From Stereocaulon alpinum (lineage: Eukaryota; Ascomycota; Lecanoromycetes; Lecanorales; Stereocaulaceae), in assembly GCA_018257865.1 (NCBI GenBank), contig JAEUBA010000094.1, positions 1 through 64,000 of the forward strand: a stretch of DNA of 64,000 bases, in the 5' to 3' direction. The notes beneath the pieces are model-generated. The model did no database searches. It was not told the DNA's origin and was given only the letters and a program-made list of their open reading frames with translations. A program made the position numbers and the translations under genes. Shown here piece after piece: positions 14,549-25,799 of this stretch; within the stretch, counting starts at the first letter, position 1; every line of letters begins with the position of its first letter.

Positions 14549-14773
14549 TAATATTATAAGCTAGCCTTTCGTTACTTACTAGTCTTTTATTACTTACTAG
14601 TGTTTATATATATTAGCGTTAATCTAACGCTAGGCCCCTTTAGCCTTAGCGCCTACTAAGCCGCGTCCCTAATATATTATACACACGCTCCCTATATATA
14701 GTTTTCCTTCCTTAGATTTATTCTCCTAGTCTAATAACACCCCTATCGACTCGCTCTAGGCCGGCCCCTGACA
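14549..14773 (+). repeat. 3' LTR of gypsy element A
   Basis: It starts directly after the polypurine tract gaggggggt and ends at ..cctgaca. The 5' dinucleotide reads TA where TG is expected, a RIP change, and the 3' CA is intact. Length is 225 bp. The boundaries rest on the polypurine tract and the terminal dinucleotides only, because no partner LTR was found. Confidence 0.55.
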
Positions 14774-15279
14774 TAAAGAGCCAAATCTAACTATTACCTC
14801 CGGTAGTATATTAGGGCGTCGAGTGCTGGGGATAGTAATAAAATAGTACTTATCTTCCGTTACCTTTAGTAAGAACTTTTAGACGATAAGCTGAGGATTA
14901 TAAGGCGATAGACCTACGGTTTACTAGGCTTTTAGGATATTTATTAGTATAATAGCGTCTTTGCGGGCAAGGCGGAGTATTTCTAAAAAGTTAACTTTAT
15001 TAATTATATATCTAGCGCCTAGGCGAGTTATTCTATAGACGTAGTTTTTATATATAGTTAATAGTAGGGCGAATATACTAATATCTAATAGTTATAGAAT
15101 ATAAGTTATATAAGGTAGTAGATAAAGAAGGATGATTTTTTAACTAACGTAGTACTCTACTATCCTAGTACTAATATACGATATATATCCGTTAAGTAAG
15201 AGTATCTAATATTCTCCACCGCTTAATCCGTAGGAGACTGCGGGGAAGGAGAGGAAGGGCGCGCCTAACACGCCTAACC
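14774..15279. other. Unclassified RIP-degraded sequence between elements
   Basis: No gene is recognised between the gypsy LTR and the LINE relic. Some of it is only lightly mutated. It could be 5' sequence of the same LINE. Confidence 0.4.
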
Positions 15280-16237
15280 CTATTACTAGAAAAGGAAGAA
15301 TAGGCCCTGTAGGAGCTTAAGGCGAAGGATTAGGATCAAGCGGTAACGGCGATAAGGAGGAAGGTATATTAGTATAACCTAAAAACGGATATTAAGGAGT
15401 ATTAAGACGTAGGCGTCCTAGCTAAGAAGATACGAGGCTAGGTAACAGCGAAGTGGATCGAGCGGTGGGAGGTATATAAGGATACTATCCCTAAGCACTC
15501 TCGCACACCCGTATAGAATAAACCGTTATTCGGAGAAAGGTATAACTACTACCTAAAGCTTAGGAAGGCAGAAAGCTCGATAGCAGTCTAACTCCGAAGT
15601 AGGAAGAATAGGTTTAACTACTTCCTTTATAAGGCGAGAGTGCTAGGGGTCCGTAGTGCCTGCTGTAGTTATAGATAGAGGAATTAGGATACGAAGTATA
15701 TTCTCCTGCACTGCCTAGAGCTTAGCGACACTCGAAGGGAGCTTATTAAAGAGGCAGAGACTTATAATATTAGGACTATACTAGCTGAGGTCACTGGTAT
15801 AAGAGCGGCTGCGAGATAGCTGGTTAGGTTAGGATTCCTAACGTAGTATCGACTTACTAGGGAATAGCTCTCCCAGTCTAAACTCCCTATCGGAGTAGAA
15901 CCGGTAACAAAAACCCTAAAGATAAAGAAGCCTAAGCGCAAGTAGAAGCTAAAGGCGGCGGAGCTGCCGGAGTATTATAGGGCCTATTAGGGCAACGGAG
16001 ATTATCGTTACCAGTGTTATAGAGCCTAGCGGCGAGGTCGGACAGGCGGAGTAGAACGATAAGTAAGCTGATAAGCGAAAGTTTTTGGCTAGAAGGGGCG
16101 ACTCTAGAAAGGTTTCTTTCACGTCTAGAGGGCCTTCAACCCCCCTAGATTTCCTAATAATATAAGAGAACACCCTTATTAGTATATATAGATACTAGAA
16201 TAGGCGTATAAATCAATCAATTAATCAATCAATCTAA
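15280..16237 (+). mobile_element. LINE (non-LTR retrotransposon) 3' end, ORF2 C-terminus
   Basis: One plus-strand frame with TAG/TAA interruptions reads as the C-terminal region of a Tad-type LINE polymerase. A conserved basic segment (RSGKNRFNYFLYKARVLGVR-like, near 15,590-15,650) precedes a Cys/His cluster in which ACCSY then YILLHCLE is visible (about 15,655-15,720), with one Cys and one His turned to Tyr. The relic ends in an AATC-type simple repeat (16,211-16,237), which fits the short-repeat 3' tails of some fungal LINEs. The small antisense open frame at 15,949-16,173 is a by-product. Confidence 0.6.
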
Positions 16238-17047
16238 TATTCTCCTTCCTAGCTAATTATTGTCTTAGGATTAAAGTATTCCTCGAAATAGTAGAGTCCT
16301 ATCTCGTTATTAGTCTAGCCGTTATCGCTGTAGGTAAAGTAGGCTTTAGGGTAGGCGTTAGACTAAGATAATTATTATTATTTTACTTTAAAAATAATAA
16401 ATAGGCGAAGAACTCTGCTAGTAAGAGAGATATATTTAATAAGAGAAGTCTATTCCTAATTACCGTATTAAGTTATATATTAGTTAGCCTTATATTTAGA
16501 TAGTAAGACTCTTAGCTTAGCGATAATACCTTATAGAAAGCCTTTCTCGTCTATATTATAGATATCTCTCTCTCTTATATTATATTATACCTTAATACGG
16601 CGGTAAAGCTTAAACTAATCTAAGAAAACCTAGGGATCCTAAGCTAAAGCACGTTCCTTATCGAGTAGTAGTATATATTTAGTCTTTATTTCTTTATATC
16701 GACTAAGGAACTTCTATACCTAATTCTTACTAAGTAGCTATATATCCCCTTTTACTTTAAGCAAATCTTCTACTATAAATCGTACTTATTTAATACGTAT
16801 TAGCTAGCTCTAAGCTTATAGATATATAATCTATTTAACTAAGACAGTCTCTTCTTCGGGAAAAAGACGTTACTAATCTTTCTATTAGGCTACTACTAAT
16901 ATTACGCCCTTAATACGTCTATTAAGTATAGAGTAGGCTACCCCGTAATTCTATCTAGCCTTTCTAATCGATAGAGTTCTATTTATATCTTTCTAAGCTT
17001 TATAAGTAAGGTCTATACGTTCTTAGTAAGGCACTTAGATAGCCTAC
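16238..17047. other. Unclassified RIP-degraded sequence
   Basis: No recognisable gene or terminal repeat. Composition is the same as the surrounding block. Confidence 0.4.
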
Positions 17048-17182
17048 TTGATATTCGGGGTAGCTAAGGAAGGGTCGGTAATAGGTAGGGAGGCGATAAT
17101 AGGCTTAGTAGTAGGTAGGAAGGCGATAGTAGGCTCGGTAGTAGGTATAGAGGCGGAAGTAGGCTCGGTAGTAGGTATAGAG
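17048..17182 (+). repeat. Minisatellite (left half), split by gypsy element B
   Basis: Tandem units of about 30 bp with the core taggctcggtagtaggtat vary slightly from copy to copy. The 86-codon open frame starting here translates to a Gly/Val-rich repeat (GSVVGIEAEVGSVVGIE). The array resumes at 22,974, after the retroelement. Confidence 0.8.
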
Positions 17183-17366
17183 TATTACGTATATATAGGT
17201 ATCGTATACAATCACGGCTATACCCTAACCCTAGTAGGAAGCTTAGCGGGGCTTAGTAAGGGTAGTAATATAAGAAATCTCTATATATTAATTTCTTTTC
17301 TTCTTTAGTTTAGTTCTTCTAGTTAAATACTATCTATATTAACTTATTCTATATAATTACCTAATA
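17183..17366 (+). repeat. 5' LTR of gypsy element B (184 bp)
   Basis: Begins TATTACG and ends CCTAATA. It is nearly identical to 22,790-22,973, with differences mostly C/T or G/A. The canonical TG...CA ends read TA...TA, as RIP would give on both strands. Confidence 0.93.
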
Positions 17367-20300
17367 TTAGAACTAAACTCTACTCACTCTAACTTATAGT
17401 AGTTATAACAGCGAGCCTAATTAAGTAACTATACTAACCTAATATTAGTATTAAGTCTGATACTCTATAATACTAATTTTAAAATTAACTCCTACCTACC
17501 TCCCCTTATAACCGCCTTACTACCGCCTTATACTAGTACTATAATAGACGATAGGAATACTACTGAGTAGTAGTTAAAAAATTTAACGGAAGATTAACGC
17601 GTAAGACGATATATTTTAAGAAATACGAAGAAGTATAGATAGACGTCTCTATTACTAAAGGACGCCCTATAAGGGGCTAAAGAAGTTATATCTATTTAGG
17701 AAATATTAAGTACTATCTAGTTAGAATATTAGGTAGCGTCGGAGCCTAAAGCGGTACTTAGTATATTAAATAATCTACGACGCAAGCGAGATACGTTATT
17801 ATAGACGGTAGAAGAATTAGAAGCAGTAGATATATAATACGAAGTAGTAGTATAGTCTACTTATATTAACTAGGTAAGGGTATTAACCCTAAATAAGGAA
17901 AATATAGCCCTACGGGACTAATTAGAGGAAATAAGAAGTAATATCTAATAGTTAAAGGAGGTTCTCTAGTTAGAAAGAGAATAATACTAAGTTAACGAAA
18001 TACCTCCCCTACTACCCCGTAATATAACTCCCGATACGACCGTATTAATAGGAGTTAAACGAAGTATATATTACCTAGATCCGCTAATCCTTACTAACGG
18101 GAAAGACCCTAAATTCGAAGGTTAGATATAAGATATCTAGGATAAGCTAGATATAAATAGAGACTACTTTACTACTAAGTTAGAGAAAGCTAAATATATT
18201 ATTAGACGTACTAGGGCTAAGGTAAAAGTAGTAATTACCTTATACTATATTAGCGATCTAGAGTATTTCTAGACCCTAGTAATAGTTATTAGGCTACTTA
18301 CTAGCCTATTCAGCGACTTAGATAAGGAGAATTACTACCGCTAAGAATAGAATCGTCTCTATTAGCGAGCTGGTATATTATTTACTAACTTCTTTATAGA
18401 GGTACGTAAGCTGGCTAGCTACCTAAATTACTCTAATAAGTCCGTAATAGATTATCTAAAGGATAAGAGTAGCTTATAACTAAGGGAAGTACTCGCTACG
18501 TATCCTACTAAGTTTAGGATCGTTAAGGAGCTCTATATCTATATATAATAGGTAGATAACTCAGTAGCAGTACTATACGTAGATTATAACTAATAGATAT
18601 AGGCCTAAGAAGTAAGGATAAATTACTAAGTAAGCTAGGCGACTACTACCGCTATAGCCGCTACTACTACTATAGTAGTAGTAATAAATCGTCTAAATAT
18701 ACCTTTTATACTATACCGCTCGTCGTCGCTCGGTTACCGCCTATCTCTTAGGCCTCTTACTGAAATTACGTGTTTTAAGTATAGAAAGAAGGGATATTTT
18801 ATATCTATATATACCTATCCAGTTTCTACCGTATACGAGATATCTACTACGGAGTAAGTCTTACCGCCGTAGAGTAATAACCGATCGGGAAACGTATCGC
18901 CCTTAATATAGATACGTTAAGTAGCGATATTCTAATTTCGTCTTCTAGTTTTAATATAGATCTATTTACTAAGTCTCTACTTACTATTACCTATATACTA
19001 TTTAGTTAGAAGAATAGATATACTATCTTAGCTCTACTAGATACCGGTACTACTAGATTTTTATTTATTAACGAAAAAGAAGCGTACTTTCTCTATAATA
19101 AATTAGGTATCGCCCCTATACTAATTAGTCGACCCCGCCCCTTACGAGGCTATAACGGGTAATTAGCCCCTAACCTAATTACCTATATAATATACCTATC
19201 CTTAGATATCGACGGACGTATCGAATTAACGATTCTAATACTTATTATTAAGCTAGGAAATTATAAGATAATACTAAGTAAGCTATAGATAAATACTAAT
19301 AACGTCTTACTTAATATAAGCTACGATAAGCTTATATTCCCTAAATATATCGCCCCGCTATTACTACTAGTATAGCTAGTACTACTAATATAGTTAGCCC
19401 TCCTAATAAAAGAGGGTACTCCGGTGAAAATCCTCTAACGTCTACTATAGGTAGTAACTCTCTCTACAGAAATCTTAATACTAAAGAAGAAACTAGTTAT
19501 TCTAAAGTTAACTCCGCTAAATATCGCGCCTATTAGCGCTAACGCCTATTATAGATAGGCTTCTTAATAGATAAAGGAGCGCAGAGCTTAATACTTCTTA
19601 CTAATAATATTATAAGTTAATAAGACTCTGCGGGCGGAATCCGCTAATAAGCCTATAAATATTAATAAGATATCCGTTTAGATTAATAACGATATCTAAG
19701 AGAAGCTACTAGCGGAATACTATAACTTTCTTAATATATTTAATTAAATAAAAGTAGACGTCCTACCCCCTTACCGCCTATATAACTATAAAATCTAATT
19801 AGAAGGTAATAAACGTCCCCTATATAGTCGAATCTACCTAATATCGGGTAAAAAGCTCTAGAAAGTAAGGGAATACCTAGAGGAGAACTTAGAAAAGGGC
19901 TTTATTAGCCCTAGTATAGCTCTATATACGTCACTAGTCCTATTCGTGCTAAAACCGAATAGGAGTCTTCGTTTCTACATAGACTACCGGAAATTAAATA
20001 TAATTACTTAAAGAAATCGCTATCTAATTCCGCTAATCAATAAGACCCTTACTAAGGTAGTAGGATCTAAATATCTTACTAAACTTAATATTATCGCTAT
20101 ATTTAATAAGCTTCGTATACACCCCGATAGCGAGGAATTAATAACTTTTATTATATTAATAGGGGCCTATAAGTATTACGTTTTACTATTTAGATTAACT
20201 AACGGCTCGTCTAATTACTAATATTATATAAATAACGTTCTTTTTAACTTTATTAATAAATTTGTCTAAGTATACCTTAACGATATCCTTATTTATAGTA

Positions 20301-22789
20301 AGACTAAAAAGGAGTATACTACCTATATTCAGCTAGTACTAGCTAAGCTCTATAAAGTAGGACTATAAGTAGATATTAAGAAGTGCTAATTCTATATATA
20401 AGAAACAGCGTTCTTAGGTATAATCTTATTAACTAACGGCCTAAAAATAGATCTAAAGAAGGTATAAGTAGTTACTAATTAGCTAGTACTAAGAACGTTA
20501 AAATAAGTATAGGGCTTTATTAGCTTTTATAATTTCTACCGTCGCTTTATTAAAGACTTCTCGAAAATCGTACGTCTAATAATACGACTAACTTATAAGG
20601 ATATAGTATTCTACTAGTCCGCTAACTACTAGACGTTATTTAATACCCTAAAGCGCTAAATTACCTCCGTACTAATCCTATACTATTACGACTATAGTAA
20701 GAAGGTAGTACTTAAGACCGATTCGTCTAATTACGTTAATAGCGGCGTATTATTATAGGAATATAATAGAATTCTATACCTAGTCGTATTCTATAGTAAG
20801 AATATACTACCGGCGGAATATAATTATAAGATCTATAATAAAGAGTTATTAGTAATTATCTAATATTTAGAATACTAGCGACCGAAGTTAGAATCGACTA
20901 ATATTCCGGTAGAGGTAATTACGGACTATAAGGGGCTAGAGTACTTTATAAGTATTAAGGAACTTTCTTATTATTAGGTACGTTAGTCGGAGAAGCTAGC
21001 TAACTATAACTTTAAAATTAAGTACCGCCCTAGACGAACGAACGAACGTACTAACGCCCTAATAAGGATACTAGGATCTACACCTAAAAGCTAAGATAAC
21101 GAGCGAGTTAAATACTAATAATAAATAATTCTAACGCCTAACCGTCTAGTTATCGCTAAAATAGACGAAGACGGGATTAAGAAGCTAATTTACTAGAAAG
21201 TACTAAATATAAATAGATTAGACGAGAAATACCTAGGCTATTATAAGATAATTTAAGAAGGTAGAACTAGGGGAATCTTACTACTATAGAATTATTTAAT
21301 AATAGATAGTATAATATATAAGAACAGCTTACTATAGGTACCTAATAACGAGCGATTACTCGCGGAATTAATTAAGGAGGTATATAAACCGCTACTATCT
21401 AGATATCTAGGTATAAACCGTACGGTTAACCTATTACGTCGTTACTACTACTAGCTAGGTATACAAAAAGACGTAATCTAATTCGTTAGGAATTATCGCA
21501 CGTACCAGCAGTCTAAGGCGCTAAGGGATAAATATAATAGGCTACTACACCCGCTACTAATACTAGCGGAGAGATAGTAAGATATTTCTATTAACTTTAT
21601 TACTAGATTATCTAAAGTAGATAGTCGGAATATAATCCTAACTATAGTAGATTATTTATCTAAGGAACGTTACTACTTACTATATATAGCGCTAGATAAA
21701 GGAACGTTAGCTAAAGCTACTACTAGGTTATTAATTAAGGGTATATTTAGACTATATAGACTTCTAAGAATAATTATCTTAGACCGTAGGCCGTAATTTA
21801 CGTTAGATATTTAGAAGGCGTTTTATAAACGACTTGCTATTACTAGTAAGTTATCAACGGCTTTCTACTCCTAAACCGACGGCTAGACTGAGCGAGCGAA
21901 CTAGGATATAGAACGGTAGTTACGTACCTACTATAATTATATATAGGATAATTAGCTAAATTAGCTACTAATAGTAGAATTTGCGGATAATAACGCTATA
22001 TCTACTATAACTAGATTATTACCGTTCTTTACTAATAAGGGTTTTCACCCCCGTATAAATTTTAGACCGGATACTACTGCTACGACGTACTAATCAACGC
22101 GAGCAAGACTGCAGGCAGCTAAGGTAGACGATATTATAGGAATAATAGCAAGAATCCTAGAGTATATAAGGACTAGGGCAGAATTAGCTAGTAAGACTAT
22201 AATAGCGTAGGCGAATAAGTTAAGAAAGGACGTTATATATAAGGTTAGCGATCTAGTGTTTTTATTAAGTTAGAATATTAAGACGGCGAGACCGTTAAAG
22301 AAATTAGATAATAAAATATTAGGTCTATTTAGAATTATTAGAAGGAAGGGCTACTCTTATAAGCTATAGCTACCGGTAACGATAAAGACTAAAAAGGCTT
22401 TCTATACTAGCCTGCTACGGAAGGCCGCTAAGGATCCTTTAATAAGGTAGACGATAGCTCTACCGCCGCTAATTATTATTAATAGTACTAATAAGTACGA
22501 GGTTAACGATATTTTAGATAGCAAGCTGGTACGCGGTAAGGTAAAGTACTATATTAAGTAGCGAGGCTATAAGAATACCGACTTAGAATAGTATAATATA
22601 GATAATAGAGAATTTGATAGCGCTGCTAACGTTATCGCTAAATATTATTAAAGGAACCTGCGGAAGCTAAAGCCTACCGCTATAATTACTACTACTACTA
22701 TAGATACTAATACTAAACGTCGCCTGTATTCTAATATATACGAGTACCTTACTAGCGCTATAGACGTCGCTTGTTAAGGGGGGGGGTGA

Positions 22790-22973
22790 TATTACGTATA
22801 TATAGGTATTGTATATAATTATAGCTATACCCTAACCCTAGTAGGAAGCTTAACGGGGCTTATTAAGGGTAGTAATATAAGAAATCTCTATATATTAATT
22901 TCTTTTCTTCTTTAGTTTAGTTCTTCTAGTTAAATACTATCTATATTAACTTGTTCTATATAATTACCTAATA
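22790..22973 (+). repeat. 3' LTR of gypsy element B (184 bp)
   Basis: Starts right after the G-rich polypurine tract and has the same length and ends as the 5' LTR. It is followed by the target duplication TAGAG. Confidence 0.93.
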
Positions 22974-23094
22974 TAGAGGCGGAAGTAGGCTTAGCGGCGG
23001 GTATAGAGGCAGTAGGCTTAGTAATAGGTATAGAGGCGATAGTAGGGTAAGTAGTAGGTAGGAAAGAGGTAATAGGGTTAGTTAGCGATATATT
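22974..23094 (+). repeat. Minisatellite (right half)
   Basis: Continuation of the about 30-bp array interrupted by gypsy element B (ggcggaagtaggcttagc, ggtatagaggc and related units). It shares the TAGAG target site with the left half. Confidence 0.75.
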
Positions 23095-23149
23095 TAGACG
23101 TATTATTATTATAGTAAGGGTTTAAAACGTCGATTCCTATAAAGATAAA

Positions 23150-23234
23150 AAAAGTTTTCAAACCTCAGCCCTATAGGGCTGATCGGTTAGGTAGGTTAAT
23201 CAGTTAGGGGGTTAATCCTTCTATCGCCTCTAAC
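23150..23234 (-). repeat. RIP-mutated relative of the 45,864 inverted-repeat element
   Basis: Read on the minus strand this starts TAGAAGG and contains ccgatcagccctatagggct, the same core as the un-mutated copy at 45,862-45,957 (TAGAAGGG.., ccgatcagccctatag). A short block between the end and the core is duplicated here. Confidence 0.55.
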
Positions 23235-25155
23235 CTTAATCTATATCTATCCCTATAACTTAGGATACTTATAACCTACTAGTCTAGGTTCCCCTTACGG
23301 AGATAACCCTACCTTCCCGTTAATATTTAGCGAGTATAGGTATTGCGCGCGACGATACTCCTATAGATTCTTAGTTAGATACGCTATTACTACTACCGTC
23401 GAGAGGGAATTTCGGCTTTAGGACTGCGATTAACCCTTTAATTATTCCTATACCTTTACCTCTACCTACCCCTAGCCCTAACTAATCTCCTATAAATCTA
23501 AATCTACTAAGCCTAACTAAGATAATACTACCTCCCCGTTAATCTTTAGTAATAGTAGGTACTATATACAATAATATACCTATACGCCCTTAATTAGATA
23601 CGCTATTACTTTTATTATCTAGGGGGAATTATAACTCTAGAACTATAAATAATCCTTTAATTATTTCTATACCTTTACCTTTACTTATACCTATACCTAT
23701 CTCTACCCTTAACTAATCTCCTACGTCTAAAGCCTCTCCTACGTCTAGAATCTCTCCTATACCTTATTAATCTCCTATACCTAGCCTATCTCCTACGTCT
23801 AGCCTATCTCCTACGAATCTACTAAGTAGCTTAGAAAGCTCTCCTTCCCCGAGTATACTCTCTAACGTAGATAATAGTCTTAATCTAGCTACTATTACTA
23901 TAGCCTATCTATAGGCTATATAGTAACTATTATATATATATAATAGGGAATCTTAGGAGGATAGCTAGCCCTTTTTAATACTAGATAATCTTACTAGTTT
24001 CTAGTAAGATTAATATTATCTAGGATATAAGTATTATAGAGGGATACTTTCCCTATCTCTACCCTATCTCTAATCTAAGCTTATCTTAAATTGAGATAAG
24101 CTTAGATACTATATAAATTTTAGTACTAGCCTAGTAGAATCGAATTAAGATAAGCTTAGACTAAAAATTAGGATAATTTAATAACTACTAGTAATATTTT
24201 AGGAAAAAAAGTACGGGAATTATACTTCTTACTAAGTTTTATAACTTATAGGTCTAATATATATATTTATAATAAGTACTTAAAAAGTTATTAATATCTA
24301 AAGAAAGTTGAAATCTGGTATTCCTAACCTTAATTCTAGCGGTCGATCTACTAGAGCTAGTTTTTAAGCTTTTTCCCCTAGCTTGATAACTAATATAATA
24401 TTCTAAAAAATACGTCGCCTAATAGCTAAAGTAAAGCGCTTTCTAACGAGCTAAAAATTATAAAAATCGGCCTAGTAGTTACTTCGGGATCTAAGTAGTA
24501 AGTACTAAGCCTAGAAAGAAAAGTTTCTTACTACCTATACTAGTAACTACGATAGCTTACTAGATACTAGATTCTAGTAGTAATAGTAGGCTAACTATTT
24601 TACTATTATATTTAACTATCATACGTATTCCTTCTATAATACTAGCGCTATAAGAGTTACTAGATTCTAATAGGCGGTTACTTTAGTATATTAGTTATAA
24701 GTACTAAGATTCCTAAGTAAAGTTCTTAGCTAAGCTCTTTCTAGAACTTTCTAGTAATTATTTTAGGATTATTTAGAGTTCTATTCTTCCCTCGTCTTTC
24801 TAACTTCTCTATATATCTTACTTAGGGTAGCTACCTTAAATATAGTTACGGAAGATAGAGACTTAATACTTTTTAACTAAATATTTAGCTATCTATTAAG
24901 GACTAGGCTAGGAACTACTAATATAATATATTATAGCTATAGTAGGGTCTAGTCTATATATATAACGAAAGACGAAGAAGGTAAGAAAGGGAAAGAGGGC
25001 CTACGAGAGAAAACTCTATAGCTAAGATACTAGGCTAGATCTAGTATAGTTAGGTTATCCTAACCTAACTACGACTCTAGATCGCGACTCTAGGTCTATA
25101 CTATAATAGTAGCTCCCCCTCTAAAGGCTAAGCTCCTACGAAGTAGAATATTAGG

Positions 25156-25260
25156 TAAGACGAGGCGGGGTAATATACTAAAATATCGGGTAGAACGAGG
25201 TAGGGTAATATACTAAAATACTAGATAAGACGAGGTAGGGTAATATACTAAAATATTAGA
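25156..25260. repeat. Three 35-bp tandem repeats
   Basis: Units start at 25,156, 25,191 and 25,226, and each contains gggtaatatactaaaata. Variation between units is mostly C/T. Confidence 0.85.
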
Positions 25261-25799
25261 TAGGCGAGATAGGACGAGACTAGATATCCTTATATTAGTA
25301 TATAGGAACTTCGTAAGGTAGAATATAAGGACCTATAGTAGTAGGGTATAAGGCGTAGTATTCGTTAAGAGCTTATTAATAGTTATTTAGGAGGTAGAAA
25401 GGTTTCTATATAGGGAAATAACCTTCCTATTTAATATAGTACTTAAGGAGCGGAGGGTTATAATATTAATTAGCCTTAGAGTTAGTAATAGTATTAATAT
25501 ACTAAGCGCGTTCGCTATTCTTAGTAATAATAAGTTTATAAGGTTCTTAATATTAGCTAGGTAGGGAGTTAGTAGCCGTATAGCTTAAAAGACTAATATA
25601 AAAGATAAGATAGACTTTTAGTATCTTAACTTTATATAAGACTATATAAGGGATGGCGACGACGACGAATATAATAGGCGAATAGGCCTACTAGGCTAGA
25701 CGAGCGATTATACTATAATACGAGCCTAATAAAATAACGCGAGATAAAGGGGGAGGAGAGGGGGGGGTTATTAGTAGTAAGAGCGTATAGGGGACGCGT

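Larger units (their letters stand above)
8500..14773 (+). mobile_element. Ty3/gypsy chromovirus A, RIP-dead, 5' end unresolved
   Basis: The polymerase is readable on the plus strand with TAA/TAG where Gln or Trp would stand. The reverse transcriptase (about 11,450-12,150) shows the KKD..LRF.V.YR.LN block, the LPFRL block and a YLDN active-site box at 12,015-12,032. RNase H follows (about 12,430-12,720) with the FYSK..L..EYNY core. The integrase (about 13,200-14,000) shows a DFI..L core and a fungal-type GPY/F-like tail. The open run at 14,061-14,258 (LSKKLDDKILRLFKVIEKVG) is that tail. A polypurine tract (14,541-14,548) and an LTR follow. A gag-like region is assumed upstream. I found no matching 5' LTR, so the left limit is a guess. 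Confidence 0.75.
17183..22973 (+). mobile_element. Complete Ty3/gypsy chromovirus B, RIP-dead
   Basis: Two 184-bp LTRs bound a 5,791-bp element flanked by the direct repeat TAGAG (17,178-17,182 and 22,974-22,978). Internal order on the plus strand: gag core (about 18,060-18,620); a CCHC knuckle (18,771-18,812) with three ligands changed to Tyr; aspartic protease ALLDTGTT (DTG at 19,040-19,048); reverse transcriptase (about 19,830-20,310) with the active site read as YLND (20,273-20,284); RNase H (about 20,690-20,960); integrase (about 21,420-22,200); and a chromodomain (about 22,495-22,650; YEVNDILD then WRGY with Trp as stop). A polypurine tract (22,776-22,789) precedes the 3' LTR. Dozens of TAA/TAG stops make it inactive. 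Confidence 0.92.
23095..25799. other. Unclassified RIP-degraded sequence with small repeats
   Basis: No gene recognised. It contains a RIP-changed relative of the small element found at 45,864-45,955 (see 23,150-23,234), runs of cctatctcctacgtctagcc-like words near 23,720-23,820, and a 35-bp tandem repeat at 25,156-25,260. Confidence 0.5.

Noticed and set aside
15949..16173. 74-codon minus-strand open frame
   Set aside because: It lies antisense to the LINE 3' end and has no protein-like features.
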